NCBI GenBank assembly: GCA_900551365.1
Contig: URVZ01000050.1
Span: forward strand, 1-12,913
DNA: 12,913 nt
Source: an uncultured Collinsella sp.
GTDB lineage: Bacteria > Actinomycetota > Coriobacteriia > Coriobacteriales > Coriobacteriaceae
Direction of reading: 5' to 3'
Below, in pieces: positions 1-6,121 of this stretch. The stretch's first letter is position 1, and each line of letters starts with the position of its first letter. The notes beneath the pieces are model-generated. The model made no database searches. It saw nothing but the letters and a program-made list of their open reading frames with translations, and had not been told where the DNA came from. Made by a program: the position numbers and the translations under genes.

Positions 1-356
1 TCGGGCGTGGGGGTGCCGACGAAAAACGTCCAAGCGTTATCGCCGACCCAACCGTCGACAACGGCTCCCGTATCGATGGAGATGATATCGCCATCGCGCA
101 GGATCATGTCGGGGTTGGGAATACCGTGTACCACGGCATCGTTAATCGATGCGCAAATGGTTCCGGGAAACCCGCCGTAACCCTTAAAGGCCGGGGTGCC
201 ACCATGCATGCGGATAATCTGCTCCGCGAGCTGATCGAGCTCAAAAGTCGAAACGCCGGGGCGCACCATGGCTCCAACGTGGCGGAGCGCCATCTTAGAT
301 AGCGCTCCTGCCTTCTTCATCTGCTCGATTTGCGTTGCAGACTTAATCCTGATCAT
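1..356 (-). CDS. map: Methionine aminopeptidase type I, 3' end outside window
   Basis: Removes the initiator methionine from nascent cytosolic proteins, using a dinuclear metal site. The first 118 residues are visible (a full enzyme is usually about 250-270). The reading starts MIRIKSATQIEQM and contains the type I features FPGTIC and NDAVVHGIP, with His77 matching the conserved substrate-pocket His. Asp95 (in SIDTG) and Asp106 (in GDNAW) match the first two metal ligands; the remaining His/Glu ligands lie beyond position 1. The start is the ATG at 356-354, which overlaps the adk stop codon (ATGA), so translation is probably coupled. A GAGG motif lies about 10 nt upstream, inside the end of adk. 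This is the usual secY-adk-map order; infA and rpmJ would be expected next but are out of view. Confidence 0.96.
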   Translation of the reverse strand, partial: MIRIKSATQIEQMKKAGALSKMALRHVGAMVRPGVSTFELDQLAEQIIRMHGGTPAFKGYGGFPGTICASINDAVVHGIPNPDMILRDGDIISIDTGAVVDGWVGDNAWTFFVGTPTP

Positions 357-979
357 AGACCGAGAGCCTCTTTGACATCCCCGTACACGGTCTCACGAGC
401 CTGGTCACCGTTGACCGACTTGAGCAGACCCTGGCCACGATAGTAGTCGACGAGCGGGCTCGTGGACTTCTCGTAGACGTCGAGACGGTTCTTAATGGTC
501 TCGGGCTTGTCGTCGTCGCGCTGATACATCTCGCCTGCGCACTTGGGGCAGGTAGCATCGGCAGCGGTGCCGGTGTAACCGCAGGCGCGGCAGGTGCGAC
601 GCGAAGACAGACGATCGATGATGACCTCGGGGGCCACGTCGACCAGAAGGGCGCAGTCGATCTCGCGACCCATGGCGGAGAGCTCGGAATCGAGCGTCAC
701 AGCCTGAGCGGTATTGCGCGGGAAGCCGTCGAGGATGAAGCCCTGCTGGGCGTCATCGGCGGCAAGGCGCTCCTTGACAAGGTCGATCACGAGCTGATCG
801 GGAACGAGCTCGCCAGCGTCCATGTACTTCTTAGCCTGAATACCAAGCTCGGTGCCACCTTTAACGGCAGCACGCAGCAGGTCGCCCGTGGAAATGTGAG
901 CGACGCCAAACTCGGCGACGAGCTCCTGTGCAACGGTGCCCTTACCGGCACCCGGAGCTCCGAGCAATACGAGGTTCAT
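353..979 (-). CDS. adk: Adenylate kinase, long form with zinc-type lid
   Basis: Catalyses ATP + AMP = 2 ADP in the cytosol. The protein has 208 residues. The P-loop GAPGAGKGT is at residues 7-15, the AMP-binding segment ISTGDLLR follows near residue 30, and DGFPR near residue 85 is also conserved. The LID carries four cysteines (Cys130, Cys133, Cys144, Cys147, as CxxC...CPKC), which marks the structural zinc-binding long form. The ATG at 979 is chosen over an in-frame TTG two codons upstream because AGGAGG sits 7 nt before the ATG and the family begins MNLVLLGAPG. The gene lies 18 nt downstream of secY and overlaps map by 4 nt, so it is part of the ribosomal operon. Confidence 0.97.
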   Translation of the reverse strand: MNLVLLGAPGAGKGTVAQELVAEFGVAHISTGDLLRAAVKGGTELGIQAKKYMDAGELVPDQLVIDLVKERLAADDAQQGFILDGFPRNTAQAVTLDSELSAMGREIDCALLVDVAPEVIIDRLSSRRTCRACGYTGTAADATCPKCAGEMYQRDDDKPETIKNRLDVYEKSTSPLVDYYRGQGLLKSVNGDQARETVYGDVKEALGL

Positions 980-997
980 GAGCAATCCTCCTCTAGC

Positions 998-2284
998 CTA
1001 TTTAAAGAATCCATCGTAATCATACATCTTGATCTGGCCTTCGAGCTTATCGACCGTGTCGAGCACGACGCCGACCATGATGAGGATGGACGTGCCGCCA
1101 AATGCCTGGATCAGATGGTTACCCGTGAAAGAGAAGATGATCGAAGGCACGATGGCGATGAGCGCCAAAAAGACAGCGCTGGGAAGCGTAATCTTGTTGA
1201 GCGCGTTCTTGATGTAGGCCGCGGTAGCCCTGCCCGGACGGACGCCCGGAATAAAGCCGCCCTGCTTCTTAAGGTTGTCGGCCGTGTCATCGGGGTTGAA
1301 CACCATGGAGGTGTAGAAGTACGCGAAGAACACGATGAGGACAACGTTAAGCACCCAGTTGAGCCAACCGGTCGAAAGCGCGGAGGCAACTGCCTGGATC
1401 CAGCCGATGCCGGGGAAGAACACGGCAATCTGGGCCGGGAAGTACAGCAGCGCCGAAGCGAAGATGATCGGCACGACGCCCGCGGTGTTGACCTTGATGG
1501 GCAGGTAGGTGGTCTGGCCACCCATCATGCGACGGCCCACGACGCGCTTAGCGTAGGAGACCGGGATGCGGCGCTGGCCGCGCTCAAGGAAAACAATCAG
1601 CGGGATAACCAGCAGGATGATGGCGCAGATGATCACCATGGTGATGATGCCACCGGCATTGCCCTCGGTGCTGGAGAAGATAGCCTGCGGCAGACCGGCC
1701 ATGATGTTCGCAAAGATGATCAGCGACATGCCATTGCCGATACCGCGCTGGGTGATGAGCTCACCAATCCACATGATCAGCATGGCGCCCGCGGTGAGCG
1801 TGCCGACGATCATGAGGTCGAAGATGATCTCGGGAGCGCCGGCACCATTAAAGCTGATGCCGAAGCTCTTAAAGAGGAAGAGGTAACCCACGGAGTTGAG
1901 GATTGCCAGAGCCAGGGTGAGGTAACGCGAATACTGCGTAATCTTGGTCTGACCGACCTCGCCCTCGCGGGCAAGCTCATGCAGGGAAGGCACAACGGCC
2001 TGGAGCATCTGGAGGATGATCGAGCTGGTGATGTAAGGCATGATGCCCAGCGAAAACACCGACACATAGCTCAACGCGCCGCCAGAGAAAAGATTCAGGA
2101 GGGCCATAGCACCTGCGGCGACCGAATTGTTATCGGTCGAGAAAAGGCCCAGCATCCCCTGGAAGGGAATGCCGGGCACAGGAACGTGCGCACCAATGCG
2201 GTACACGACGAGCATAGCTATGGTAAAAAGAATCTTTTCGCGCAATTCTTTGATGCGGAAAGCATTCTTAAGACCATTTAGCAC
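998..2284 (-). CDS. secY: Protein translocase channel subunit SecY
   Basis: Forms the membrane pore of the Sec translocon together with SecE and SecG. The protein has 428 residues, normal for bacteria. It begins with the conserved N-terminal pattern NAFRIKELR and the first membrane segment (about residues 16-33). Further hydrophobic segments follow for about ten in total, including GIGNGMSLIIFANI (181-194). The highly conserved cytosolic loop QGGFIPGVRPG is at 341-351; it contacts SecA and the ribosome. The start is GTG at 2284-2282, giving the expected MLNGLKNAF. This start overlaps the last codons and stop of rplO by 7 nt; a nearby ATG at 2277 is out of frame. The ribosome-binding signal (GGAAAGG, about 10 nt upstream) is moderate, so coupling to rplO translation is likely. 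Confidence 0.97.
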   Translation of the reverse strand: MLNGLKNAFRIKELREKILFTIAMLVVYRIGAHVPVPGIPFQGMLGLFSTDNNSVAAGAMALLNLFSGGALSYVSVFSLGIMPYITSSIILQMLQAVVPSLHELAREGEVGQTKITQYSRYLTLALAILNSVGYLFLFKSFGISFNGAGAPEIIFDLMIVGTLTAGAMLIMWIGELITQRGIGNGMSLIIFANIMAGLPQAIFSSTEGNAGGIITMVIICAIILLVIPLIVFLERGQRRIPVSYAKRVVGRRMMGGQTTYLPIKVNTAGVVPIIFASALLYFPAQIAVFFPGIGWIQAVASALSTGWLNWVLNVVLIVFFAYFYTSMVFNPDDTADNLKKQGGFIPGVRPGRATAAYIKNALNKITLPSAVFLALIAIVPSIIFSFTGNHLIQAFGGTSILIMVGVVLDTVDKLEGQIKMYDYDGFFK

Positions 2285-2727
2285 GGCAGCTCGACCTTTC
2301 CGCCGGCGGCCTCGATCTTGGCCTGCGCAGAAGCGCTGACCTTGTCGACCTTGACCGTGAACTTCTTGGTGAGCTCACCATTGCCGAGCACCTTGACGGG
2401 CTCGAACTCGCTCTTGGTGATGCGAGCGGCCTTAAGAGCGGCACCGTCGATCACAGCGCCGTCCTCGAACTTACGCTCGAGACGCTCAACGTTAACAGCG
2501 GTGTACTCGATACGACGGGGGTTACGGAAGCCCGGAAGCTTGGGCAGGCGCATAGCCAGCGGAGTCTGGCCACCCTCGAAGCCGGCACCCTTGGTGCCGC
2601 CAGAGCGGGAACCCTGGCCCTTCTGACCGCGGCCAGAAGTGGTGCCGTGACCCGAAGAATTGCCACGGCCGACGCGCTTGCGGTTCTTGGTGGAACCGGG
2701 CGCGGGAGTAAGATCGTGAAGCTGCAT
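2278..2727 (-). CDS. rplO: 50S ribosomal protein L15 (uL15)
   Basis: Large-subunit protein that binds 23S rRNA late in assembly. The 149 residues show the typical Gly/Arg-rich N-terminal extension (about residues 18-60, with VGRGNSSGHGTTSGRG) and a compact C-terminal domain ending GGKVELPC. The ATG start at 2727 has a strong AGAGGAG site overlapping the end of rpmD, with only 3 nt between the two genes. The 3' end overlaps secY by 7 nt. Length and position are standard for the spc operon. Confidence 0.97.
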   Translation of the reverse strand: MQLHDLTPAPGSTKNRKRVGRGNSSGHGTTSGRGQKGQGSRSGGTKGAGFEGGQTPLAMRLPKLPGFRNPRRIEYTAVNVERLERKFEDGAVIDGAALKAARITKSEFEPVKVLGNGELTKKFTVKVDKVSASAQAKIEAAGGKVELPC

Positions 2728-2730
2728 TTG

Positions 2731-2913
2731 CTACTCCTCTACAATCTCGACAAGGTGCTTGACCTTGAAGATCATGCCGCGGACGGACTCGTTGTCAGCA
2801 ATCTCGCGAACCTCGCGGATCCTGTGGAGACCGAGGGCACGGACAGTACGGACCTGGTCCTGCTTGCAACCGTTGGTGCTGCGGACCTGCTTGATCTTGA
2901 TGGTGTCAGCCAT
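2731..2913 (-). CDS. rpmD: 50S ribosomal protein L30 (uL30)
   Basis: Small large-subunit protein of 60 residues. The segment IKQVRSTNGCKQDQVRTV followed by LGLHRI is the L30 signature, and the C-terminus KHLVEIVEE is typical. The ATG start at 2913 has AAGGAG upstream and lies 2 nt after the rpsE stop codon. Some bacteria lack this gene; here it is intact and in its usual place. Confidence 0.96.
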   Translation of the reverse strand: MADTIKIKQVRSTNGCKQDQVRTVRALGLHRIREVREIADNESVRGMIFKVKHLVEIVEE

Positions 2914-2915
2914 GC

Positions 2916-3440
2916 TTAGTTCTCCTTACCGACGAACATCTCGGAGACCGTCAGGCCACGGCGAGCCGCGACGTCCTCAGGGCTGGAGAGCTCCTTGAGG
3001 CCCTCGACGGCAGCCTTGATGATGTTGAGGCCGTTGTCGGTACCGAGGGACTTGGACAGGACGTTCTTGATGCCAGCAAGCTCAAAGAGGGGACGCACAG
3101 CGCCGCCGGCGATAACGCCGGTACCCTCGACAGCGGGCTTGATGATGATGCGGCCGGCACCAAAGTGGCCGAGAACCTCGTGCGGGATGGTGCCCTGCTC
3201 GGTCACCGGCACGTGGAACATGTTCTTCTTGGCATCGAGAGATGCCTTGGAGATGGCCATGGGCACCTCAGCGGACTTGCCCATGCCAACGCCGACGTTG
3301 CCCTTGCCGTCGCCAACGACGACGAGAGCGACGAGGCTCATGCGACGACCACCCTTGACGGTCTTCGACACGCGGTTGATGTAAACGACGCGCTCCTCGA
3401 ACTCGGAGGCCTCGCGCTGCTGCTTCTGATTACGAGCCAT
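2916..3440 (-). CDS. rpsE: 30S ribosomal protein S5 (uS5)
   Basis: Small-subunit protein at the mRNA entry side, important for decoding accuracy. It has 174 residues. The N-terminal double-stranded-RNA-binding-like domain holds RVSKTVKGGRRMS (about 23-35), the loop region where spectinomycin-resistance changes are known in other bacteria. It continues with LVALVVVGDGKGNVGVGMGK. The C-terminal domain carries the usual RNVLSKSLGT-like stretch, here KNVLSKSLGT. The ATG start at 3440 has a strong AGGAGG about 10 nt upstream. The gene lies 14 nt after rplR and 2 nt before rpmD. Confidence 0.97.
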   Translation of the reverse strand: MARNQKQQREASEFEERVVYINRVSKTVKGGRRMSLVALVVVGDGKGNVGVGMGKSAEVPMAISKASLDAKKNMFHVPVTEQGTIPHEVLGHFGAGRIIIKPAVEGTGVIAGGAVRPLFELAGIKNVLSKSLGTDNGLNIIKAAVEGLKELSSPEDVAARRGLTVSEMFVGKEN

Positions 3441-3454
3441 GTGCTACATACCTC

Positions 3455-3823
3455 CTAGAACTCGAGACCGGCGGCACGAGCACCGTCGGCGAGGGCCTTG
3501 ACGCGGCCATGGTAGATACGGCCACCGCGATCGAAGGCGACCTTGGTGATGCCGGCCTCGATGGCGCGCTTGCCAACGAGCTGACCGACCTTCTCCGCAG
3601 CCTCCTTGTTCGAGGTGTGGGTGCCCTTGAACTCGGCCTCGAGGGTCGAGGCAGAGACGAGCGTCAGGCTGGAGCCCTTGCTGTCGTCGATGATCTGGGC
3701 ATAGATGTTGGCGTTAGTACGGGTCACGCGAAGACGCGGACGCTCGGAGGTACCCGAGACCTTGCCGCGAACACGACGCTGACGACGCTTGAGGCCTTCC
3801 AGCTTCGCCTTATGCTTGTTCAT
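3455..3823 (-). CDS. rplR: 50S ribosomal protein L18 (uL18)
   Basis: Binds 5S rRNA and, with L5, anchors the central protuberance of the large subunit. It has 122 residues. The basic N-terminus (KRRQRRVRGKVSGT) and the C-terminal signature FDRGGRIYHGRVKALADGAR followed by AAGLEF are clear. The start is ATG at 3823 with AGGAG 7 nt upstream. A 75-nt gap holding a hairpin separates it from rplF. Confidence 0.97.
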   Translation of the reverse strand: MNKHKAKLEGLKRRQRRVRGKVSGTSERPRLRVTRTNANIYAQIIDDSKGSSLTLVSASTLEAEFKGTHTSNKEAAEKVGQLVGKRAIEAGITKVAFDRGGRIYHGRVKALADGARAAGLEF

Positions 3824-3851
3824 ACGTAAACTCCTAAAAAGGTTGATCTTG

Positions 3852-3873
3852 CCAGCACCTGACGGGGTGCTGG
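3852..3873 (-). promoter_or_regulatory. Intra-operon hairpin between rplF and rplR
   Basis: A perfect 8-bp inverted repeat (CCAGCACC / GGTGCTGG) with a 6-nt loop, read in the mRNA between the rplF stop (3899) and the rplR ribosome-binding site. The sequence after it on the minus strand is AAGATCAACC and then five T, so the T-run starts 10-11 nt after the stem. It is therefore not a canonical terminator. It could be an mRNA processing site, a partial attenuator or a stabilising structure. Confidence 0.5.
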
Positions 3874-3898
3874 TCTTATGCGAGTGAGTCGGTTACGA

Positions 3899-4435
3899 CT
3901 ACTTGGCGGCCTTACCCAGCTTGCGGCGGATGTGCTCGCCAACGTAGTGGATACCCTTGCCCTTGTAAGGCTCGGGAGGACGATGGCCGCGGATCTCAGC
4001 GGCGATCTGACCGACCTGCTGCTTGTTGATACCCTTGACGTTCACGTGGGTGTTGTCGGGAACCTCGAAGGTGATGCCCTCGGGAGCCTCGACGATCACG
4101 GGGTGCGAGAAGCCCAGGGAGAACTCGAGGTTCTTGCCCTTCTGCTGCACGCGGTAACCGACGCCGGCGAGCTCGAGCTTCTTCTCGAAGCCCTCGGAAA
4201 CGCCAACAACCATGTTGTGGATGAGGGCGCGGGTGAGGCCGTGGCGGGCACGGGTCTCACGCTCGTCGTCGGGACGGGAAACGGTGAGGACGTTGTCCTC
4301 GACGTTGATAGCGAGCTTCTCAAAGACATCGAGCTCGAGCTGGCCCTTGGGGCCCTTGACGACAACGTTGTTGCCGTTGACTGCCACTTCGACTCCGGCG
4401 GGAATCTGGACAGGCTTATTACCGATACGAGACAC
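3899..4435 (-). CDS. rplF: 50S ribosomal protein L6 (uL6)
   Basis: Large-subunit protein near the sarcin-ricin loop and factor-binding site. The 178 residues form the usual two tandem RNA-binding-like domains. The N-terminus is SRIGNKPVQIPAGVEV. The C-terminal signature PPEPYKGKGI is at 153-162, followed by the basic tail RRKLGKAAK. The start is GTG at 4435-4433, supported by AAGGAG six nt upstream and by the family N-terminus. It lies 33 nt after rpsH. Confidence 0.97.
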   Translation of the reverse strand: MSRIGNKPVQIPAGVEVAVNGNNVVVKGPKGQLELDVFEKLAINVEDNVLTVSRPDDERETRARHGLTRALIHNMVVGVSEGFEKKLELAGVGYRVQQKGKNLEFSLGFSHPVIVEAPEGITFEVPDNTHVNVKGINKQQVGQIAAEIRGHRPPEPYKGKGIHYVGEHIRRKLGKAAK

Positions 4436-4468
4436 GGTGATCTCCTTTCCTTCTACCTACCGAGCGAA

Positions 4469-4867
4469 TTACCAGACGTAAGCGATGATCTCGCCGCCGA
4501 CGTTGTGCTTGCGAGCATCGCGGTCGGTCATGACGCCATGGCTGGTGGAAATAATGGCGGTACCAAGGCCACCGCGGACGCGGGGCATGTCGGCAACGCC
4601 AGTGTACTTACGCAGGCCCGGCTTGGAAATACGGCGGATGCCGTTGATGACCTTAGCCTTCTTGGGACCATACTTAAGCGTGATGTGCAGAGTCTTCTGG
4701 GGAACGGTGTCCTCGACATCGTAGCCCTCGATGTAGCCCTCCTCGTGCAAAACACGAGCGATCTCGACGAGCTTCTTGCTGCTCGGCATGGAGACCGTGG
4801 CCTTGTTCACAGAGTTAGCGTTACGGATGCGCGTAAGCATATCTGCGATCGGGTCTGTAAGGTTCAT
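4469..4867 (-). CDS. rpsH: 30S ribosomal protein S8 (uS8)
   Basis: Primary 16S rRNA-binding protein of the small subunit. In E. coli it also represses translation of the spc operon by binding near the rplE start. It has 132 residues. The N-terminus NLTDPIADMLTRIRNA and the C-terminal signature STSHGVMTDRDARKHNVGG are diagnostic. The ATG start at 4867 has AAGGAG 7 nt upstream. A 119-nt gap containing a hairpin separates it from rpsN. Confidence 0.97.
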   Translation of the reverse strand: MNLTDPIADMLTRIRNANSVNKATVSMPSSKKLVEIARVLHEEGYIEGYDVEDTVPQKTLHITLKYGPKKAKVINGIRRISKPGLRKYTGVADMPRVRGGLGTAIISTSHGVMTDRDARKHNVGGEIIAYVW

Positions 4868-4908
4868 ACAGATTCTCCTTCGTTCTTGATGAACACGTGC
4901 TCTTGGTT

Positions 4909-4931
4909 CTTCGCCGCCCTTAACGGCAAAG
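4909..4931 (-). promoter_or_regulatory. Intra-operon hairpin between rpsN and rpsH
   Basis: On the minus-strand RNA, CTTTGCCG pairs with CGGCGAAG across a 7-nt loop, giving 8 bp with one G-U wobble. On the plus strand the same position is a C-A mismatch, so the structure is better formed in the sense of the operon. No T-run follows in that direction. Role unknown; processing or stability are possible. Confidence 0.35.
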
Positions 4932-4986
4932 CCTTTTTAGCGCGTTTTCCCTGTTCCAAACTGATGCTTGAAACGCTGGTAGTGAC

Positions 4987-5172
4987 TTACCAGCTGGCCT
5001 TCTTAACGCCGGGAAGCTCGCCCTTGAGTGCAAGCTCGCGGAAGCAGACACGGCACAGGCCGAACTTGCGGTACACAGAGTGCGGACGGCCGCAGCGCTG
5101 GCAGCGCGTGTACTCACGAGTAGAGAACTTCTGCTTGCGATTGCACTTGACGATCATCGATGTCTTAGCCAC
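4987..5172 (-). CDS. rpsN: 30S ribosomal protein S14 type Z (zinc-binding uS14)
   Basis: Small-subunit head protein, short zinc-containing form, 61 residues. Cys24, Cys27, Cys40 and Cys43 form the CxxC...CxxC zinc site within RCQRCGRPHSVYRKFGLC. The start is GTG at 5172-5170: it gives the expected MAKTSMI and has GAGGAGG exactly 6 nt upstream. The internal ATG at codon 6 lacks this spacing. Zinc-type paralogues are often replaced by cysteine-free forms under zinc limitation; no such paralogue is in the window. Confidence 0.97.
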   Translation of the reverse strand: MAKTSMIVKCNRKQKFSTREYTRCQRCGRPHSVYRKFGLCRVCFRELALKGELPGVKKASW

Positions 5173-5201
5173 TTATATCCTCCTCACATAGAGTATTGTT
5201 C

Positions 5202-5243
5202 GCCCCAAGCGCCGCCCCCTTGTGGGAACGGCGCTTATAGGGC
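5202..5243 (-). promoter_or_regulatory. Strong hairpin between rplE and rpsN
   Basis: A perfect 8-bp arm pair AAGCGCCG (5207-5214) / CGGCGCTT (5229-5236) is flanked by a second short helix GCCC (5202-5205) / GGGC (5240-5243), and the loop may pair CCC with GGG. It starts 8 nt before the rplE stop region and occupies most of the 79-nt gap. No T-run follows on the minus strand, so it is not an intrinsic terminator. It may be a processing or attenuation element. Confidence 0.45.
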
Positions 5244-5251
5244 AGGTGAAC

Positions 5252-5809
5252 CTATTTCTTGAACGGGAAACCGAAGGCGTCCAGAAGGGCCTTGGCCTCC
5301 TCATCGGTATTGGCGGTGGTCACGAAAGTGATGTCCATACCGCGCTGGTGATCGACGGAGTCGAAGTCGATCTCGGGGAAGATGAGCTGCTCGGTGACGC
5401 CCATGGAGAAGTTACCACGGCCGTCGAAGCTCTTGGCGGAGATGCCGCGGAAGTCGCGGATACGGGGAATCGCGACGGAGGTCAGACGATCGAAGAACTC
5501 CCACATACGGTCGCCACGCAGGGTAACCTTGCAGCCGATCGGCATACCAGCGCGCAGGCGGAAGGTAGCGATGGACTTGCGGGCACGGGTGATCATCGGC
5601 TGCTGGCCGGTGATGGCGCGCAGGTCGCGCACGGCACCGTCGATGGCCTTGGAATCGGTAGCGGCCTCGCCGACACCCATGTTCACGACGATCTTCTCAA
5701 ACTTGGGGATCATCATGACGTTCTCGTACTGGAACTTGTCCTGAAGCTGCTGCTTGACCTCGTTGTTGTACTTGGTCTTCAGACGCGGCACATACTTCTC
5801 TTCTGCCAT
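5252..5809 (-). CDS. rplE: 50S ribosomal protein L5 (uL5)
   Basis: Binds 5S rRNA and forms part of the central protuberance and the bridge to the small subunit. It has 185 residues. The reading shows VNMGVGEAATDSKAID and the signature GCKVTLRGDRMWEFFDRL, and ends with the conserved region TANTDEEAKALLDAFGFPF. The ATG start at 5809 has AAGGAG 6-7 nt upstream. In most bacteria rplE follows rplN and rplX directly. Here nothing ribosomal lies upstream; the next gene is an XdhC-family gene, and a promoter candidate precedes rplE. Confidence 0.97.
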   Translation of the reverse strand: MAEEKYVPRLKTKYNNEVKQQLQDKFQYENVMMIPKFEKIVVNMGVGEAATDSKAIDGAVRDLRAITGQQPMITRARKSIATFRLRAGMPIGCKVTLRGDRMWEFFDRLTSVAIPRIRDFRGISAKSFDGRGNFSMGVTEQLIFPEIDFDSVDHQRGMDITFVTTANTDEEAKALLDAFGFPFKK

Positions 5810-5940
5810 TGTTCACTCCTTCTTGGGGTTTTAAGCACGGGGCGTGGCCACGATGGGTTGTCCTCGTGCCTCCTGGCTGCATCCGCGCCGCTCATGGCAT
5901 TTCGCGGTTTGGACTCGACGCAGCAGGAGCCGACAAAACA
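5810..5940 (-). promoter_or_regulatory. Predicted 5' leader of the rplE operon
   Basis: About 130 nt between the inferred start site (near 5940) and the rplE ATG. No open frame here resembles L24 or any other ribosomal protein. It holds a 10-bp palindrome CGTGGCCACG (5843-5852) inside a possible 5-bp outer stem GCACG (5835-5839) / CGTGC (5865-5869), just upstream of the ribosome-binding site. A small CCGA/TCGG helix lies at the far 5' end. Autogenous control by a ribosomal protein is possible but not shown by any motif I can name. Confidence 0.35.
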
Positions 5941-5946
5941 ATCGGT

Positions 5947-5975
5947 ACTATACGCGCATCGGGAGCGTATTTCCA
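5947..5975 (-). promoter_or_regulatory. Candidate sigma-70 promoter of the rplE operon
   Basis: On the minus strand TGGAAA (5975-5970, 4 of 6 matches to TTGACA) and TATAGT (5952-5947, 5 of 6 matches to TATAAT) are separated by exactly 17 nt. Transcription would start near 5940, about 130 nt before rplE. The position fits the fact that rplE is the first ribosomal gene here and would need its own promoter. Confidence 0.55.
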
Positions 5976-6036
5976 GAAAAACCTCGTCTGCCTGCACAAC
6001 TCCACAACTCCCCCGCACAAATGGGTCCCAACAAGC

Positions 6037-6103
6037 AGTTGCGGTGAAATAGGGACTGTTGGGCGGCCTAACAGGCTTAAACAATCCGTATTTCACCGCA
6101 ACT
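6037..6103. repeat. Palindromic repeat, degenerate copy 1
   Basis: The arms AGTTGCGGTGAAATA (6037-6051) and its exact complement (6089-6103) are followed inward by partly matched sequence (mismatches at 6052/6088 and 6056/6084), with a small GCCT/AGGC hairpin in the middle. The outer 15 nt are identical to those of the perfect copy at 8818-8894. It lies 18 nt beyond the xdhC-family stop codon and upstream of the rplE promoter, so it could also act as a transcript boundary between these same-strand units. The rest of the 5810-6121 interval holds the rplE promoter and leader and a tandem CACAACTC pair at 5995-6010. Confidence 0.8.
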
Positions 6104-6121
6104 TAATTGGTGGGGATGCGA

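Noticed and set aside
896..2281. Long plus-strand open frame (about 460 codons) opposite adk and secY
   Set aside because: It is antisense to two clear housekeeping genes, its translation is rich in His/Asp/Arg repeats typical of a complementary-frame artefact, and it has no recognisable domain.
4909..4938. Plus-strand intrinsic terminator (stem followed by CC and five T)
   Set aside because: No plus-strand gene lies upstream to be terminated, and the stem contains a C-A mismatch in that direction.
3878..5191. Plus-strand frame of 437 codons across rplF, rpsH and rpsN
   Set aside because: Antisense shadow of three ribosomal protein genes; no ribosome-binding site or domain supports it.
5995..6010. 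Tandem CACAACTC pair
   Set aside because: Only two 8-nt units in a non-coding gap; too short to separate from chance, and not linked to another feature.
5779..6096. Minus-strand frame of 105 codons upstream of rplE, considered as a remnant of rplX or a small gene
   Set aside because: It overlaps rplE, begins inside the palindromic repeat, and shows no L24 motif (no KOW-like segment) and no known domain.
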